Assembly: GCA_020343715.1 (NCBI GenBank)
Contig: CP070808.1
Span: 1,487,618-1,498,242, forward strand
Length of the DNA: 10,625 nucleotides
Source: Thermoplasmata archaeon
Lineage (GTDB): Archaea > Thermoplasmatota > DTKX01 > GCA-020343715
Direction of reading: 5' to 3'
The translations under genes and the position numbers were made by a program. Under the pieces are notes generated by a model. The model did no database searches and was not told where the DNA came from. It worked only from the letters and a program-made list of their open reading frames with translations. This document shows, in pieces, positions 1 to 7,100 of this stretch; positions within the stretch are counted from its first letter, which is position 1, and every line of letters begins with the position of its first letter.

Positions 1-578
1 TCCTGTCCCCAGCCGGCCCAAAGGTTGTAGGCGGCCAGGTGGCTGGACCCCGCGTCGGTGGTGGACTGGGAGATGCCTCCCCCTGACCCGGAGTAGCCGT
101 TGGTCGTCATCTGCATCTGGAACCGGGCCATCCAGTCCGTGCCCGTGGGGAACGAGGCCCCCTTGGATGCGATGAGCGGGTAGTCCCGGGCCTGGTTGAC
201 CATCTTCAGGTGGCCGTCAACCAATGAGATCCCGTCCGGGAAACGGTAGACGTCCCACTTGTTGGAGTCCAGGGCGATGCCGGAAAAGTCGTCGGAGAAC
301 AGCTCCCTGGGCCTCAGGGTGAGGTTCTCACCCTCCATGACGAACCCGAAACCGGTGCCGTTGGACAGCGCATCAGCGTCCAACACATGGTAGATAACTG
401 GGGGAGTGGCGTTGCCCTTGACCATCAGGTCGGGGTCGTTGACCCATCCCCCGTCGTAGGGGGAGACCACCCCGATCCAAGGACCCTCCGCCGCCCCAGG
501 GGCGAGGAGCATAATCGCTACGGCCATCGTCGTCAACGTAACGACCATCGTCCTTCTGAGGCCCGGGGGGATTGCCAT
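1..578 (-). CDS. Exported protein with Ig-like segment and ConA/LamG-like domain, 3' end cut off by window
   Basis: I read an open frame from ATG at 578 down to the left edge: 192 codons with no stop, so the C-terminus lies outside the window. Residues 1-30 look like a secretion signal: two arginines at 8-9, a hydrophobic core at about 11-27, then Pro-Gly-Ala-Ala. Residues 37-58 (SPYDGGWVNDPDLMVKGNAT) match the start of an Ig-like surface module. From about residue 93 the pattern DDFSG-x4-DSNKWDV, then DGHLKM and a glycine-rich strand, is typical of concanavalin A-like/LamG-type lectin or glycosidase folds. No catalytic residues are visible in the part present, so binding and hydrolysis cannot be told apart. 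GGAG at 588-591 lies about 9 nt upstream of the ATG and supports this start; Met11 (548) is an alternative. Sequons such as NAT, NGT and NLT suit an extracellular glycoprotein. Confidence 0.8.
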   Translation of the reverse strand, partial: MAIPPGLRRTMVVTLTTMAVAIMLLAPGAAEGPWIGVVSPYDGGWVNDPDLMVKGNATPPVIYHVLDADALSNGTGFGFVMEGENLTLRPRELFSDDFSGIALDSNKWDVYRFPDGISLVDGHLKMVNQARDYPLIASKGASFPTGTDWMARFQMQMTTNGYSGSGGGISQSTTDAGSSHLAAYNLWAGWGQ

Positions 579-613
579 CTCGATGGTCTCCGTCCAGGCT
601 ATCCAGGGGATGG

Positions 614-620
614 TTAATAT
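614..620. promoter_or_regulatory. TATA-like element in divergent intergenic region
   Basis: TTAATAT is the most A/T-rich run between the divergent genes starting at 578 (minus) and 710 (plus). On the minus strand it would place transcription start near 591, giving a very short leader. On the plus strand it would start transcription near 643. Which gene it serves, or whether it serves both, cannot be decided from sequence. Confidence 0.3.
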
Positions 621-709
621 GGGTTCCGGTTTCCGTCCCCGCTAACCACCTGGTCCCGATTCCTTCGGTTCCCGAAAGGTTATTCCACCCGTAAGGCGTC
701 AACGGGACC

Positions 710-1600
710 GTGGGAGCGGCGCAACCGGAGCACATCCTCGAGCCGGCCTCGTCTCGGGACGTCAGGGCCGTGCTCCGCCTCATCGAGGAGGCGGGATGGG
801 CGTACACCAGGGACGAGCTGGAGAGGCTCATCGCCGTCCAGCCGGGCGGTCTCATACTGCTCAGGTCCACCGGTCTCCGACACGGTGTGCTAGGGTGCGT
901 CTACGCCTCCGCCTGGGGTAACGTGGGCTTCATCGGTCTCATGCTGGTCAAGGGGGTCCATCGGGGCAAGGGCCTGGGGATGGAGCTGATGATGGCGGCC
1001 ATGGACCACCTACGGGACCGAGGTTGCACCAGCATCTGTCTTGATGCGGTGCTGGAGGCCACAGGCTTCTACAGAAGGATGGACTTCCGGTCCACGTGGC
1101 AGTCCCTCCGGCTCGGCATCGACACCTCCAAGGGCAGCACGCGACCTCCTGAGGTGGAGGTGAGGAAGGCTGGCGATGCTGACATGGACCAGGTCATCGA
1201 CCTGGACCGCAACCAATCGGGCATGGATAGGACGGACCTGCTGAGGCGCCTGCAGGCGGACAGCGACTCGACGATCCGTGTCGTGTCGACGCAGGACGAG
1301 CTGCTGGCGTACGGCGTCATCCGTAGGAGCAAGGGATGCATGCGGCTGGGCCCCGTGGTGGCCGCGCCCAGGGTCGAGGACTCGACGGCTGTGCGCGCCC
1401 TCGTTGTCTCGGCCAAGGTGGAGAGCTACCCCAGGATGCTCACCGTCAACGTGCCTGCGTACAACAAGGAGGCGGTGGAGATGGTGCTAGGGATGGGTGC
1501 TGTGGAGTACGCCCCCTGCACCAGGATGTGCCTGGGTGACCCGGGTCCCGCGGACACGCCCGAGGGGGTGTGGGCCTTGGGCGCCGCGGAGAAGGGCTAG
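710..1600 (+). CDS. Two-domain GNAT N-acetyltransferase, YitH-like with Acetyltransf_18-type C-terminus
   Basis: The protein has 296 residues. Residues 8-140 form a GNAT fold expected to transfer an acetyl group from acetyl-CoA to an unknown amine. The acetyl-CoA pyrophosphate loop is HRGKGLG at 84-90 (R-x-x-G-x-G type), and motif B ends in FYRRMDF at about 120-126. From about 149 to the end lies a second domain of the kind seen in YitH-like proteins (Acetyltransf_18): RLGPVVAAP near 211, NVPAYNKEAVEMVLGMG near 247-263, CTRMCLG near 270-276, and a final GVWALGAAEKG resembling the family's usual ending. The start is GTG at 710; an in-frame TAA lies 15 bp upstream and excludes an N-terminal extension. 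It is transcribed divergently from the exported protein on its left and meets the NYN-domain gene tail to tail. The substrate is unknown. Confidence 0.85.
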   Translation: MGAAQPEHILEPASSRDVRAVLRLIEEAGWAYTRDELERLIAVQPGGLILLRSTGLRHGVLGCVYASAWGNVGFIGLMLVKGVHRGKGLGMELMMAAMDHLRDRGCTSICLDAVLEATGFYRRMDFRSTWQSLRLGIDTSKGSTRPPEVEVRKAGDADMDQVIDLDRNQSGMDRTDLLRRLQADSDSTIRVVSTQDELLAYGVIRRSKGCMRLGPVVAAPRVEDSTAVRALVVSAKVESYPRMLTVNVPAYNKEAVEMVLGMGAVEYAPCTRMCLGDPGPADTPEGVWALGAAEKG

Positions 1601-2652
1601 TTCAGGGAGATGATGGCCTCCAGGGCCTCGGAACCGTCCGACGAGAAGACGAACATGAACCGCTTCGAGGCGTCACGGACCCAGTCGAACCTGGGCTTGT
1701 ACTTCTTGATGTAGTCCAGGTACCGGTCGTTGGTGATGATCACCACCTCCTCACCCCGGGACCTGTGGGCCTCCGCCGTCTGGAGGATGAACTCGTCCGC
1801 GTCGGTCTGGGCAGGGGTCTGGAGCACCCGCCTGTCCTTTATCAGTTCCTCCAGGTCATCCTTTCGGTCTATGTGGTGGCGCAGGTTGGCGTCCACCAGG
1901 ACCGTTATTGCGGCGCCTTTGGTCTGGGCCAGCTTCTCCATGACCAGCTCCAGCTGGTCCAGCCGACCCCCCTCCTTGAAGGACCGGGCCTCCATGGCCA
2001 CGTTGGAGCCGTCGACGATGTAGTGGACCGAGGGCTGGATGGGGACGCTCTCCCCCTCCTTGGCGGCCTTCTTCATCTTCGAGCCCCGCTTGCGACGCTT
2101 CTTCTTGCCCTCCTCCTCCTTCTTGGCCGGCTTGGGCTCGGGTTTGGGTTTCTCCTCTGTCTTCTTCTTGCCCTTGCGCTTGGCCCGCTTCGGCTCGGGC
2201 TCGACCTTCTCCTTCTTGGCGGACTTCGCCTTCGCCCCGTCCGGTGGCCATACCTCGTCCAGGTACCGGGCCTTCCTCAGCGTCGCCAGGTCGGTGTACC
2301 TGGGTCCCGAGACGGGCGGGTTCCTGCCCTTCTTGACCCTCCGCTTCAGCTCCTTGAGGTCGTCGAGCCTGTACACCTTGAGGGCCTGGTCCTTCCGGGT
2401 CACCACCGACGAGCCGCCGGGGAATACCTCGGGGAAGGTGAGGTTCTTCTCGATCTTGGTGACCTTCGCGTAGTGGGTGATGGCAGAGGTCGGCGCGCCC
2501 CTGTAGAAGGCTATGTGGTGGACGTCGGAGGTGCTCCTCACGATGGGCACCGCATACACGTGGATCTTCTTTGCGGCGGCGAAGGTCTCCTCTTTGATGG
2601 GGACGACCATGACCTCCCGCGTGTCCCTCTTTTTCGACCTAGGCACGTCCAT
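1597..2652 (-). CDS. PUA/ASCH-like domain fused to NYN (Zc3h12a-type PIN-like) ribonuclease
   Basis: The protein has 351 residues from ATG 2652. Residues about 15-135 form an alpha/beta domain with signatures AFYRGAPTSAITHYAKV, KVYRLDDLKEL and GPRYTDLATLRKA, resembling PUA-like (ASCH/EVE) domains that bind RNA or modified bases; this assignment is by eye. Residues about 138-202 are a Lys/Glu/Pro-rich, probably disordered linker. Residues about 205-351 match the RNase_Zc3h12a/NYN family: VDGSNVA with Asp214 and Asn217, DADEFIL with Asp284 and Asp286, and TNDRYLDY with Asp309 and Asp313, the usual acidic metal-binding set of an endoribonuclease. A TTG at 2700 would add 16 residues, but a TATA-like TTTTAAA (2675-2669) lies between the two starts, so I prefer 2652. 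The gene is monocistronic here. I infer RNA cleavage; the target is unknown. Confidence 0.82.
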   Translation of the reverse strand: MDVPRSKKRDTREVMVVPIKEETFAAAKKIHVYAVPIVRSTSDVHHIAFYRGAPTSAITHYAKVTKIEKNLTFPEVFPGGSSVVTRKDQALKVYRLDDLKELKRRVKKGRNPPVSGPRYTDLATLRKARYLDEVWPPDGAKAKSAKKEKVEPEPKRAKRKGKKKTEEKPKPEPKPAKKEEEGKKKRRKRGSKMKKAAKEGESVPIQPSVHYIVDGSNVAMEARSFKEGGRLDQLELVMEKLAQTKGAAITVLVDANLRHHIDRKDDLEELIKDRRVLQTPAQTDADEFILQTAEAHRSRGEEVVIITNDRYLDYIKKYKPRFDWVRDASKRFMFVFSSDGSEALEAIISLN

Positions 2653-2668
2653 CTTACCGACAGGCCCC

Positions 2669-2675
2669 TTTAAAA
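2669..2675 (-). promoter_or_regulatory. TATA-like element for the PUA-NYN gene
   Basis: TTTTAAA on the minus strand sits about 17-23 nt upstream of ATG 2652, predicting a leaderless or near-leaderless mRNA. The spacing is slightly shorter than the usual 25 or so, so either the promoter or the start could be misplaced by a few bases. It lies inside the possible TTG-started extension and argues against that start. Confidence 0.4.
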
Positions 2676-2734
2676 GGGTTTGGGACCGACGCGAGGTCAA
2701 TATCGCAGCTGGTGAAGTATGGGGGAGCGAAAAC

Positions 2735-2739
2735 TATAT
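2735..2739 (+). promoter_or_regulatory. TATA-like element for the second GNAT gene
   Basis: TATAT within an A-rich run (GAAAACTATATC) is the only A/T-rich site between the divergent starts at 2652 and 2819. It predicts transcription start near 2762 and a leader of about 55 nt. Confidence 0.4.
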
Positions 2740-2801
2740 CTCGGGGCCCGGTATGTGTCCCACCGCCCCACCCCCCCGGAGTCTAAGTCGACCCCAGGGC
2801 C

Positions 2802-2809
2802 GAGGAGGA
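2802..2809 (+). promoter_or_regulatory. Strong Shine-Dalgarno deciding the second GNAT start
   Basis: GAGGAGGA ends 9 nt before the ATG at 2819. It fixes the start at 2819 (or the adjacent in-frame ATG at 2822) although the open frame extends about 300 nt further upstream. Confidence 0.7.
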
Positions 2810-2818
2810 CAGCGCCAT

Positions 2819-3283
2819 ATGATGGTCTATAGACCCTTCGAGGCATCCGAGGAGGTTACCGCCGTCAGGCTTATCTCCGAGGTGTACAGGGAGGTCCTGG
2901 GTCGCGAGGTGAACAAGTTCGTGCGCGACGAGGTCCGTCGCATCCTCGAGGATTTCGATGACGAGCAGGACCTTTTCCTCGTCGCCGAGCACGACGGGGA
3001 GATAGTGGGCACCGTCATCATCGAGCACGGGAACCCGGAGCCGGGATGCTGCAACATGCAGTTCCTGGTGGTGAGGCCCGACCACCGGGGCCACGGTCAT
3101 GGTCGCCAGATGGTGGTCAAGGGTCTGGACTTCGCAAGGGGGGCCGGGTACAAGACGGTGGAGCTGATAGCCACCGCCGATTTCGACTTCGCCCTGGCGA
3201 TGTACGAGCGGATGGGCTTCGAGCACGTGGACACCTACCTATGGCAGGAGAACGAGGTGTACACCTTCGACAAGTTCCTCTAG
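2819..3283 (+). CDS. GNAT family N-acetyltransferase, single domain
   Basis: The protein has 154 residues, the usual length of a one-domain GNAT enzyme. Expected activity is acetyl transfer from acetyl-CoA to an unidentified amine in the cytoplasm. The visible core is the beta4 strand MQFLVVRPD followed by the acetyl-CoA loop HRGHGHG at 89-95, then helix alpha3 (RQMVVKGLDFARGAGY) and the terminal motif AMYERMGF ending near residue 134. A strand with LFLVAEHDGEIVGTVII precedes the core, as in typical family members. The start is set by the GAGGAGGA site 9 nt upstream. The gene stands alone on the plus strand between two minus-strand units and converges on the small winged-helix gene. It is not close in sequence to the two-domain GNAT upstream, so I do not read the pair as a recent duplication. 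Confidence 0.88.
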   Translation: MMVYRPFEASEEVTAVRLISEVYREVLGREVNKFVRDEVRRILEDFDDEQDLFLVAEHDGEIVGTVIIEHGNPEPGCCNMQFLVVRPDHRGHGHGRQMVVKGLDFARGAGYKTVELIATADFDFALAMYERMGFEHVDTYLWQENEVYTFDKFL

Positions 3284-3327
3284 GGCCCCCGGAGGCGGAG
3301 GAGGCGGTCGTGGGCCGCGCGTGTCGT

Positions 3328-3600
3328 TCAGGCGGTGTTGTCGATGCTCAGCAGTAGACCGTTGTGCAGCGATATCTGGTGCATCACGTAGGTGTCGATG
3401 GACCCGCGCCTGCGACGCACCGTCAGCACCTCGGCTCCCCTCCGGGTCAGTTGGAGGTTCAGTCCCCTCTCGTGGTCGATGAACTGGACCAGACCCTGCT
3501 CGCTGAGGTTAGCCAGTATGTCCATGAACCCGTCCAATCGGGTCTGCCTAGCGAACTCGCCCGTCAGGTCGAGTTTGTCTCCCATCCCTTCTATGTGCAT
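3328..3600 (-). CDS. Small winged-helix-like regulator, second of an overlapping pair
   Basis: The protein has 90 residues from ATG 3600 (93 from an upstream GTG at 3609). Its middle, roughly RLDGFMDILANLSEQGLVQF followed by a beta-wing-like stretch and LTRRGAEVL, looks like the recognition helix, wing and closing strand of an archaeal winged-helix domain. I favour ATG 3600 because GGTGA lies about 5 nt upstream. The start lies inside the 3' end of the preceding winged-helix gene, in the +1 frame, with about 53 nt of overlap, so the two are probably co-transcribed and translationally coupled. It could also be the C-terminal half of one gene split by a frameshift. No target is evident. The family is not recognised beyond the fold. 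Confidence 0.65.
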   Translation of the reverse strand: MHIEGMGDKLDLTGEFARQTRLDGFMDILANLSEQGLVQFIDHERGLNLQLTRRGAEVLTVRRRRGSIDTYVMHQISLHNGLLLSIDNTA

Positions 3601-4051
3601 TTTGCTCACCCTTGTTCTCCTTCTCGATGACGAGGCCCTCTGGCCCCTGTGACTGTATCCTGTTGATGACGCTGACGACCCTTGCTCGCAGGCGTCGGAC
3701 CCACACGTCCTGGACCCACAGCTGTGGGTCCCATCCCCCCGACTCCGTGAGTCGCCTCCCCACCAGGTTGGTGATCCGGTCGTCCAGCAACCGGTCCTCG
3801 GCGGGCACCTCCGTCAACGCCCGGGCCCCGTGGGAGGTGATGGTGTAGAAGGTGCGCCTGCCCAATCGACGCTTGTGGACCAGACCGTCGGTGTGGAGTT
3901 CCACCAGCGTGTGGGACAATGTCGCCCGGGACGAGCCCACCGTGTCGAGGAGCTCCCCGAAGGTCAGCTCTCCCTCGCTCGCCAGCTCGTCAAGCAGCGA
4001 AACGGCGAAGGTCCTCCTCTCCAGTGTCTCCTCCCGCATCTGCCCCACCAT
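3548..4051 (-). CDS. Winged-helix DNA-binding transcriptional regulator
   Basis: The protein has 167 residues. Residues about 8-85 form a winged helix: LDELASEGELTFGELLDTV, a recognition helix around SSRATLSHTLVELHTDGLV, then the basic wing KRRLGRRTFYTIT and the closing GARAL. This is the general MarR/ArsR-like layout of small archaeal regulators. Residues 90-150 are helical and may dimerise. The last 20 or so residues (Arg/Asp/Gly-rich) are read from DNA that also encodes the start of the next gene and look unlike evolved protein, so the true C-terminus is uncertain. Starts at 4051 and 4039 are both possible: the first would suit a short leader with no Shine-Dalgarno, the second has GGTGGGG just upstream. 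The promoter contains a phased repeat, suggesting autoregulation. Confidence 0.78.
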   Translation of the reverse strand: MVGQMREETLERRTFAVSLLDELASEGELTFGELLDTVGSSRATLSHTLVELHTDGLVHKRRLGRRTFYTITSHGARALTEVPAEDRLLDDRITNLVGRRLTESGGWDPQLWVQDVWVRRLRARVVSVINRIQSQGPEGLVIEKENKGEQNAHRRDGRQTRPDGRVR

Positions 4052-4088
4052 AAGTATAGAATTAGTATGACCAGTATATAATTAGTAT
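4052..4088. repeat. 20-bp direct repeat of AGTAT units, candidate operator
   Basis: Four AGTAT units begin at 4053, 4064, 4073 and 4084, spaced 11, 9 and 11 bp. They form two copies of a 17-base element (4052-4068 and 4072-4088) offset by exactly 20 bp with 15 of 17 bases identical; ATTAGTAT is exact in both (4061-4068, 4081-4088). The array lies immediately upstream of the winged-helix start and overlaps its predicted promoter. One unit per helical turn is what a regulator binding on one face of DNA would need. Confidence 0.6.
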
Positions 4089-4098
4089 AATATAAAAA
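4087..4098 (-). promoter_or_regulatory. TATA-like element for the winged-helix gene pair
   Basis: On the minus strand TTTTTATATTAT lies about 36-47 nt upstream of ATG 4051 and is the best TATA candidate in this A/T-rich stretch. It predicts transcription start near 4066, inside the AGTAT repeats. Other TATAT strings nearby make the exact box uncertain. Confidence 0.5.
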
Positions 4099-4133
4099 GG
4101 TTGCCCGGCTAAAACCAGCGGGAGGCCCCGGGC
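4094..4133 (-). terminator. Possible hairpin plus T-run after the surface-protein gene
   Basis: On the minus strand GCCCGG (4133-4128) and CCGGGC (4108-4103) can pair across a 19-nt loop, followed four bases later by five T residues (4098-4094). It lies 36 nt past the stop of the surface-protein gene. The loop is long and the T-run also belongs to the downstream TATA candidate, so support is weak. Confidence 0.25.
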
Positions 4134-4168
4134 TCGGACCAACGATTCTATGCCATAGTCAGAAAGAC

Positions 4169-7100
4169 TCAGCGACGCCTTCCACCGGTCAGCATGGCGG
4201 CAGCCAAAGCGGATACCAGGGCCAACGCGACGACGATCGTCCCGAAGCCCGGTGACTCCTCAGGCTCGTCCTTCTTGGGGACGATGAAGGCGATCTCGTC
4301 GGGACGCGACTCGGTCACGCCGTCGTACGACTTGGCGGTGAAGAAGTGCATCCCCGGGTCCAAATCCTTGACGGACACCTCGTACGACCAGGTCCTCGTG
4401 CCGCTGACCTCGACCCACTCCCCCTCGTCGATGCGCACCTTGACCCAGATGATGGTGTCCAGGTCGTCGGTGGCACGGCCGGAGACGCGGAGGATGGTCC
4501 CCACCTTCTGCTCGTCGGGGGGCGACACTATCGAGACCTCGGGGGGCGCATTGACATCGTTGACGATGACCTCGTAGTAGAGCCAATCGTCGACGCCGTC
4601 GGGATCGAGGACGGTCACGTTCACCCAGTACCATCCCACGTGGACGTCGCCGGGGGTCCCGGACACGGTTCCCTCCACGGGGTCGATCTCAAGCCAGGTG
4701 GCGTTGGTGGTCATCCGCCACTGGTGCTCGTAGTCCTCGTTGTCCGGGTCGTCGGCGTCGAAGTCCTGTACGTATTCCTGGTTCTCGTAGGCCTCCGTCT
4801 CGGGGACGGTGACGATGGAGGGACGCTGGCTGAGCATCAGCCTCTCCACGTCCTCGGTGATTAGCACGTTGCCCGAGGTGTCGGTGACCCTGAAGTGGTA
4901 GTGGATGCGCACCCCGACGCTCTTGACGGTGATGAGGGCGCTCCACTCGGTCCCGTCGAAGGTCAGGAGGGTTCCCTCGTAGGTGGTGTCGGGCGGGTAA
5001 CGGACCTCCACGAAGGCCGTTTCGATTCCGATGTTGTCGTTGATGATGGCCCTTATCTCGGCCTTCTCGCCCTTATGCAGCCTGTTCGTGGTCATGTCTA
5101 TGTTTACGATGGGCGCGTCGTTGTCGACCACGGTGACCTCCAGGGGGTCCGATACGTTCACGTTGCCCGCCAGGTCGACGGAGGTGAACACGACGAACAT
5201 GGGCGAGGGTGCGTCCCGGGGCACGTCCAGCTCGGTGACCCATAGCATGCCCATCATCGTTAGGTTGACGGTGAGGTGCTCCCCGTCCTCACCGTACCAG
5301 TACTCCATGCTGGCCCAGTCCACCTGACGGTTGTCGGTGATGGTCATGTTGATCCAGTTGAGGTCCCCGGTCGTGACGTTGTCGCCGAAGGAGCGCTCCA
5401 TCGTTGGCGGCGTTATGTCCACCACGGGAACCTCCTTTTGCGCCGATACAAATCTGTTCTTCTCGTTATCTAGAGCTGTGATGGTATAGTACATCTTCTG
5501 GGTTATGGTCACAGGGATGTAAGTTTCGTTCTCCCAGACGTCATTTCCTTTATGCTCAAGATCGAGCCGGTTGTGTTTGCCCACCAGTCCGAACCAGTAG
5601 GTGACCCACGCATCGACAACGCCGATGTTATCAGTGATATTAACCGAGAAGACGAAGGTTGTGCCCGCCCCTGCCTTTGCCGGGATGTTGAATGCGGTTA
5701 TCCTCGGCTTTTCCCGGTCCCGGATGGTCAGCGTCATCGTGTCGGTGTCGGTGTTGCCGAGGGGGTCCGTGACCAGGAGCGTCACGGTGAACACACCTGC
5801 CACGTCAACGATGATACTATCGACCTTGTTCCCATAGAGCACGATGTCGTCGCCGTCAGGTACCTCGATTGTCCAGGTGTAGTTCGCTATCCAAGTGTCG
5901 TCTGTCGAATCACGACCATCCAACTCAAAAGGAATACCCTGGGACACGGTCTTGTCCCTGCCCGCCTCGGCCATCGGGTCGAGGAAGTCGACGGGCTTCA
6001 TCAGGGGGAAGTTGTCCTTCTGGGTCCCGGTTATCGACCACTCCCTGTCGGCGATGCCGTCCCCGTTGTTGTCCGTGAAACCGTACTCGAAGACCGCCCT
6101 CCACCAGAAGTTGCCGAACCCGTCCTTGTCCCAGAGGACCTCGCTGTTGGTGGACTCGGCCTCGATGATGCTGGGCTTGAGGAAATTGTTCTTGTGGATG
6201 TAGGAGTTGTAGCCGGGAGTGTCCAGGACACGCACGTTCCTGATGTCCTCCCGGAAGGTGCACTCGGTCACCTCGACCCTGGCGGAGTTGTTGATGTAAA
6301 GGCCCAGGTTTCCATCCCACACCCTGCACCGCTGGATCTTGACGCCGTTGACCGGATAGACGGCGTCGAGCGATATACCCTTCTGGGAGAACGCCTCGAT
6401 GGTGTTGTTGAACAGGTGGACGTCACCCATAGCCGTGGGTGCCATCAGGTCCATCATCAGGATGCCCGTAGGGGAGAGGGCGATGTGGCTGTTCCAAACC
6501 TTGTTGCCACCTCCCGAGGCCACTATCCCGATGCCGTGCTCCGACGACGCGTTGATGAAGCACCTGTCCACGAGACTGCTCCGGGTGGTGCCCAGGAAGT
6601 TGATGCCCTGGTCGCAGTTCTGGACCACGTTGCCCTCGATGACTGCGTTGTTCGCCCCGTCGAGCCCAATTCCCACCAACGTGCCGAAGATATAGGTATC
6701 CTTGACGGTGGCCCCCGTGGACTGGATGAGGAAACCCGTGGTGCATCCTCGGATGTCGCAACCCGACACCGTGCCGCCGTTGTTGACCTTGACCGCGATG
6801 CTTGCATGCATAATCAGGCAGTTCTCCAACTTGCCGGCGGACCCGGTGCCCAGGTGGGACCAGTCGTCGGTGGTGGGGGTGTCTGAGTCGGAGGTGAAGT
6901 TGATCCGGTCCTCCTCCGTGCCCAGGGCCAATATGCGACCGGTGGCCCCGCACTCCAGGTAGTACTTGCCGGTGAACTTAACCTCGACCCCGGGGTCAAT
7001 GGTGAGGGTTACGCCGTCCTGGACGACCACGTTGGACTTGATGTAGTAGGGTGAGCCGCTGACGGTCCAGGTGGTGGATGAGGATATGTCACCGCTCACG

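Noticed and set aside
373..870. Minus-strand open frame of 165 codons across the divergent promoter region
   Set aside because: It runs antisense into the GNAT gene and out of frame with the exported protein. Its composition is Ser/Arg/Pro-rich with no recognisable fold.
1570..2673. Plus-strand open frame of 367 codons opposite the PUA-NYN gene
   Set aside because: Its Leu/Gly-rich translation mirrors the Lys/Glu linker of the real gene and has no domain signature. The minus strand carries the nuclease motifs.
2653..2700. TTG start adding 16 residues to the PUA-NYN protein
   Set aside because: It would put the TATA-like TTTTAAA inside the coding region, and TTG is a less likely start than ATG 2652. 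It is not fully excluded.
2513..2818. Upstream extension of the second GNAT gene
   Set aside because: The open frame continues, but it would overlap the NYN gene start and both promoters. The GAGGAGGA site and the family length place the start at 2819.
710..3283. The two GNAT genes as part of a toxin-antitoxin (TacT-like) system
   Set aside because: No small RHH or other antitoxin gene is adjacent to either, and the first has the two-domain YitH-like layout rather than the short toxin form.
5552..6886. Long plus-strand open frame of 444 codons opposite the surface-protein gene
   Set aside because: It is antisense to a protein with clear signal, beta-helix and PKD signatures. Its His/Val/Asp/Arg-rich translation is typical of reading opposite a high-GC gene.
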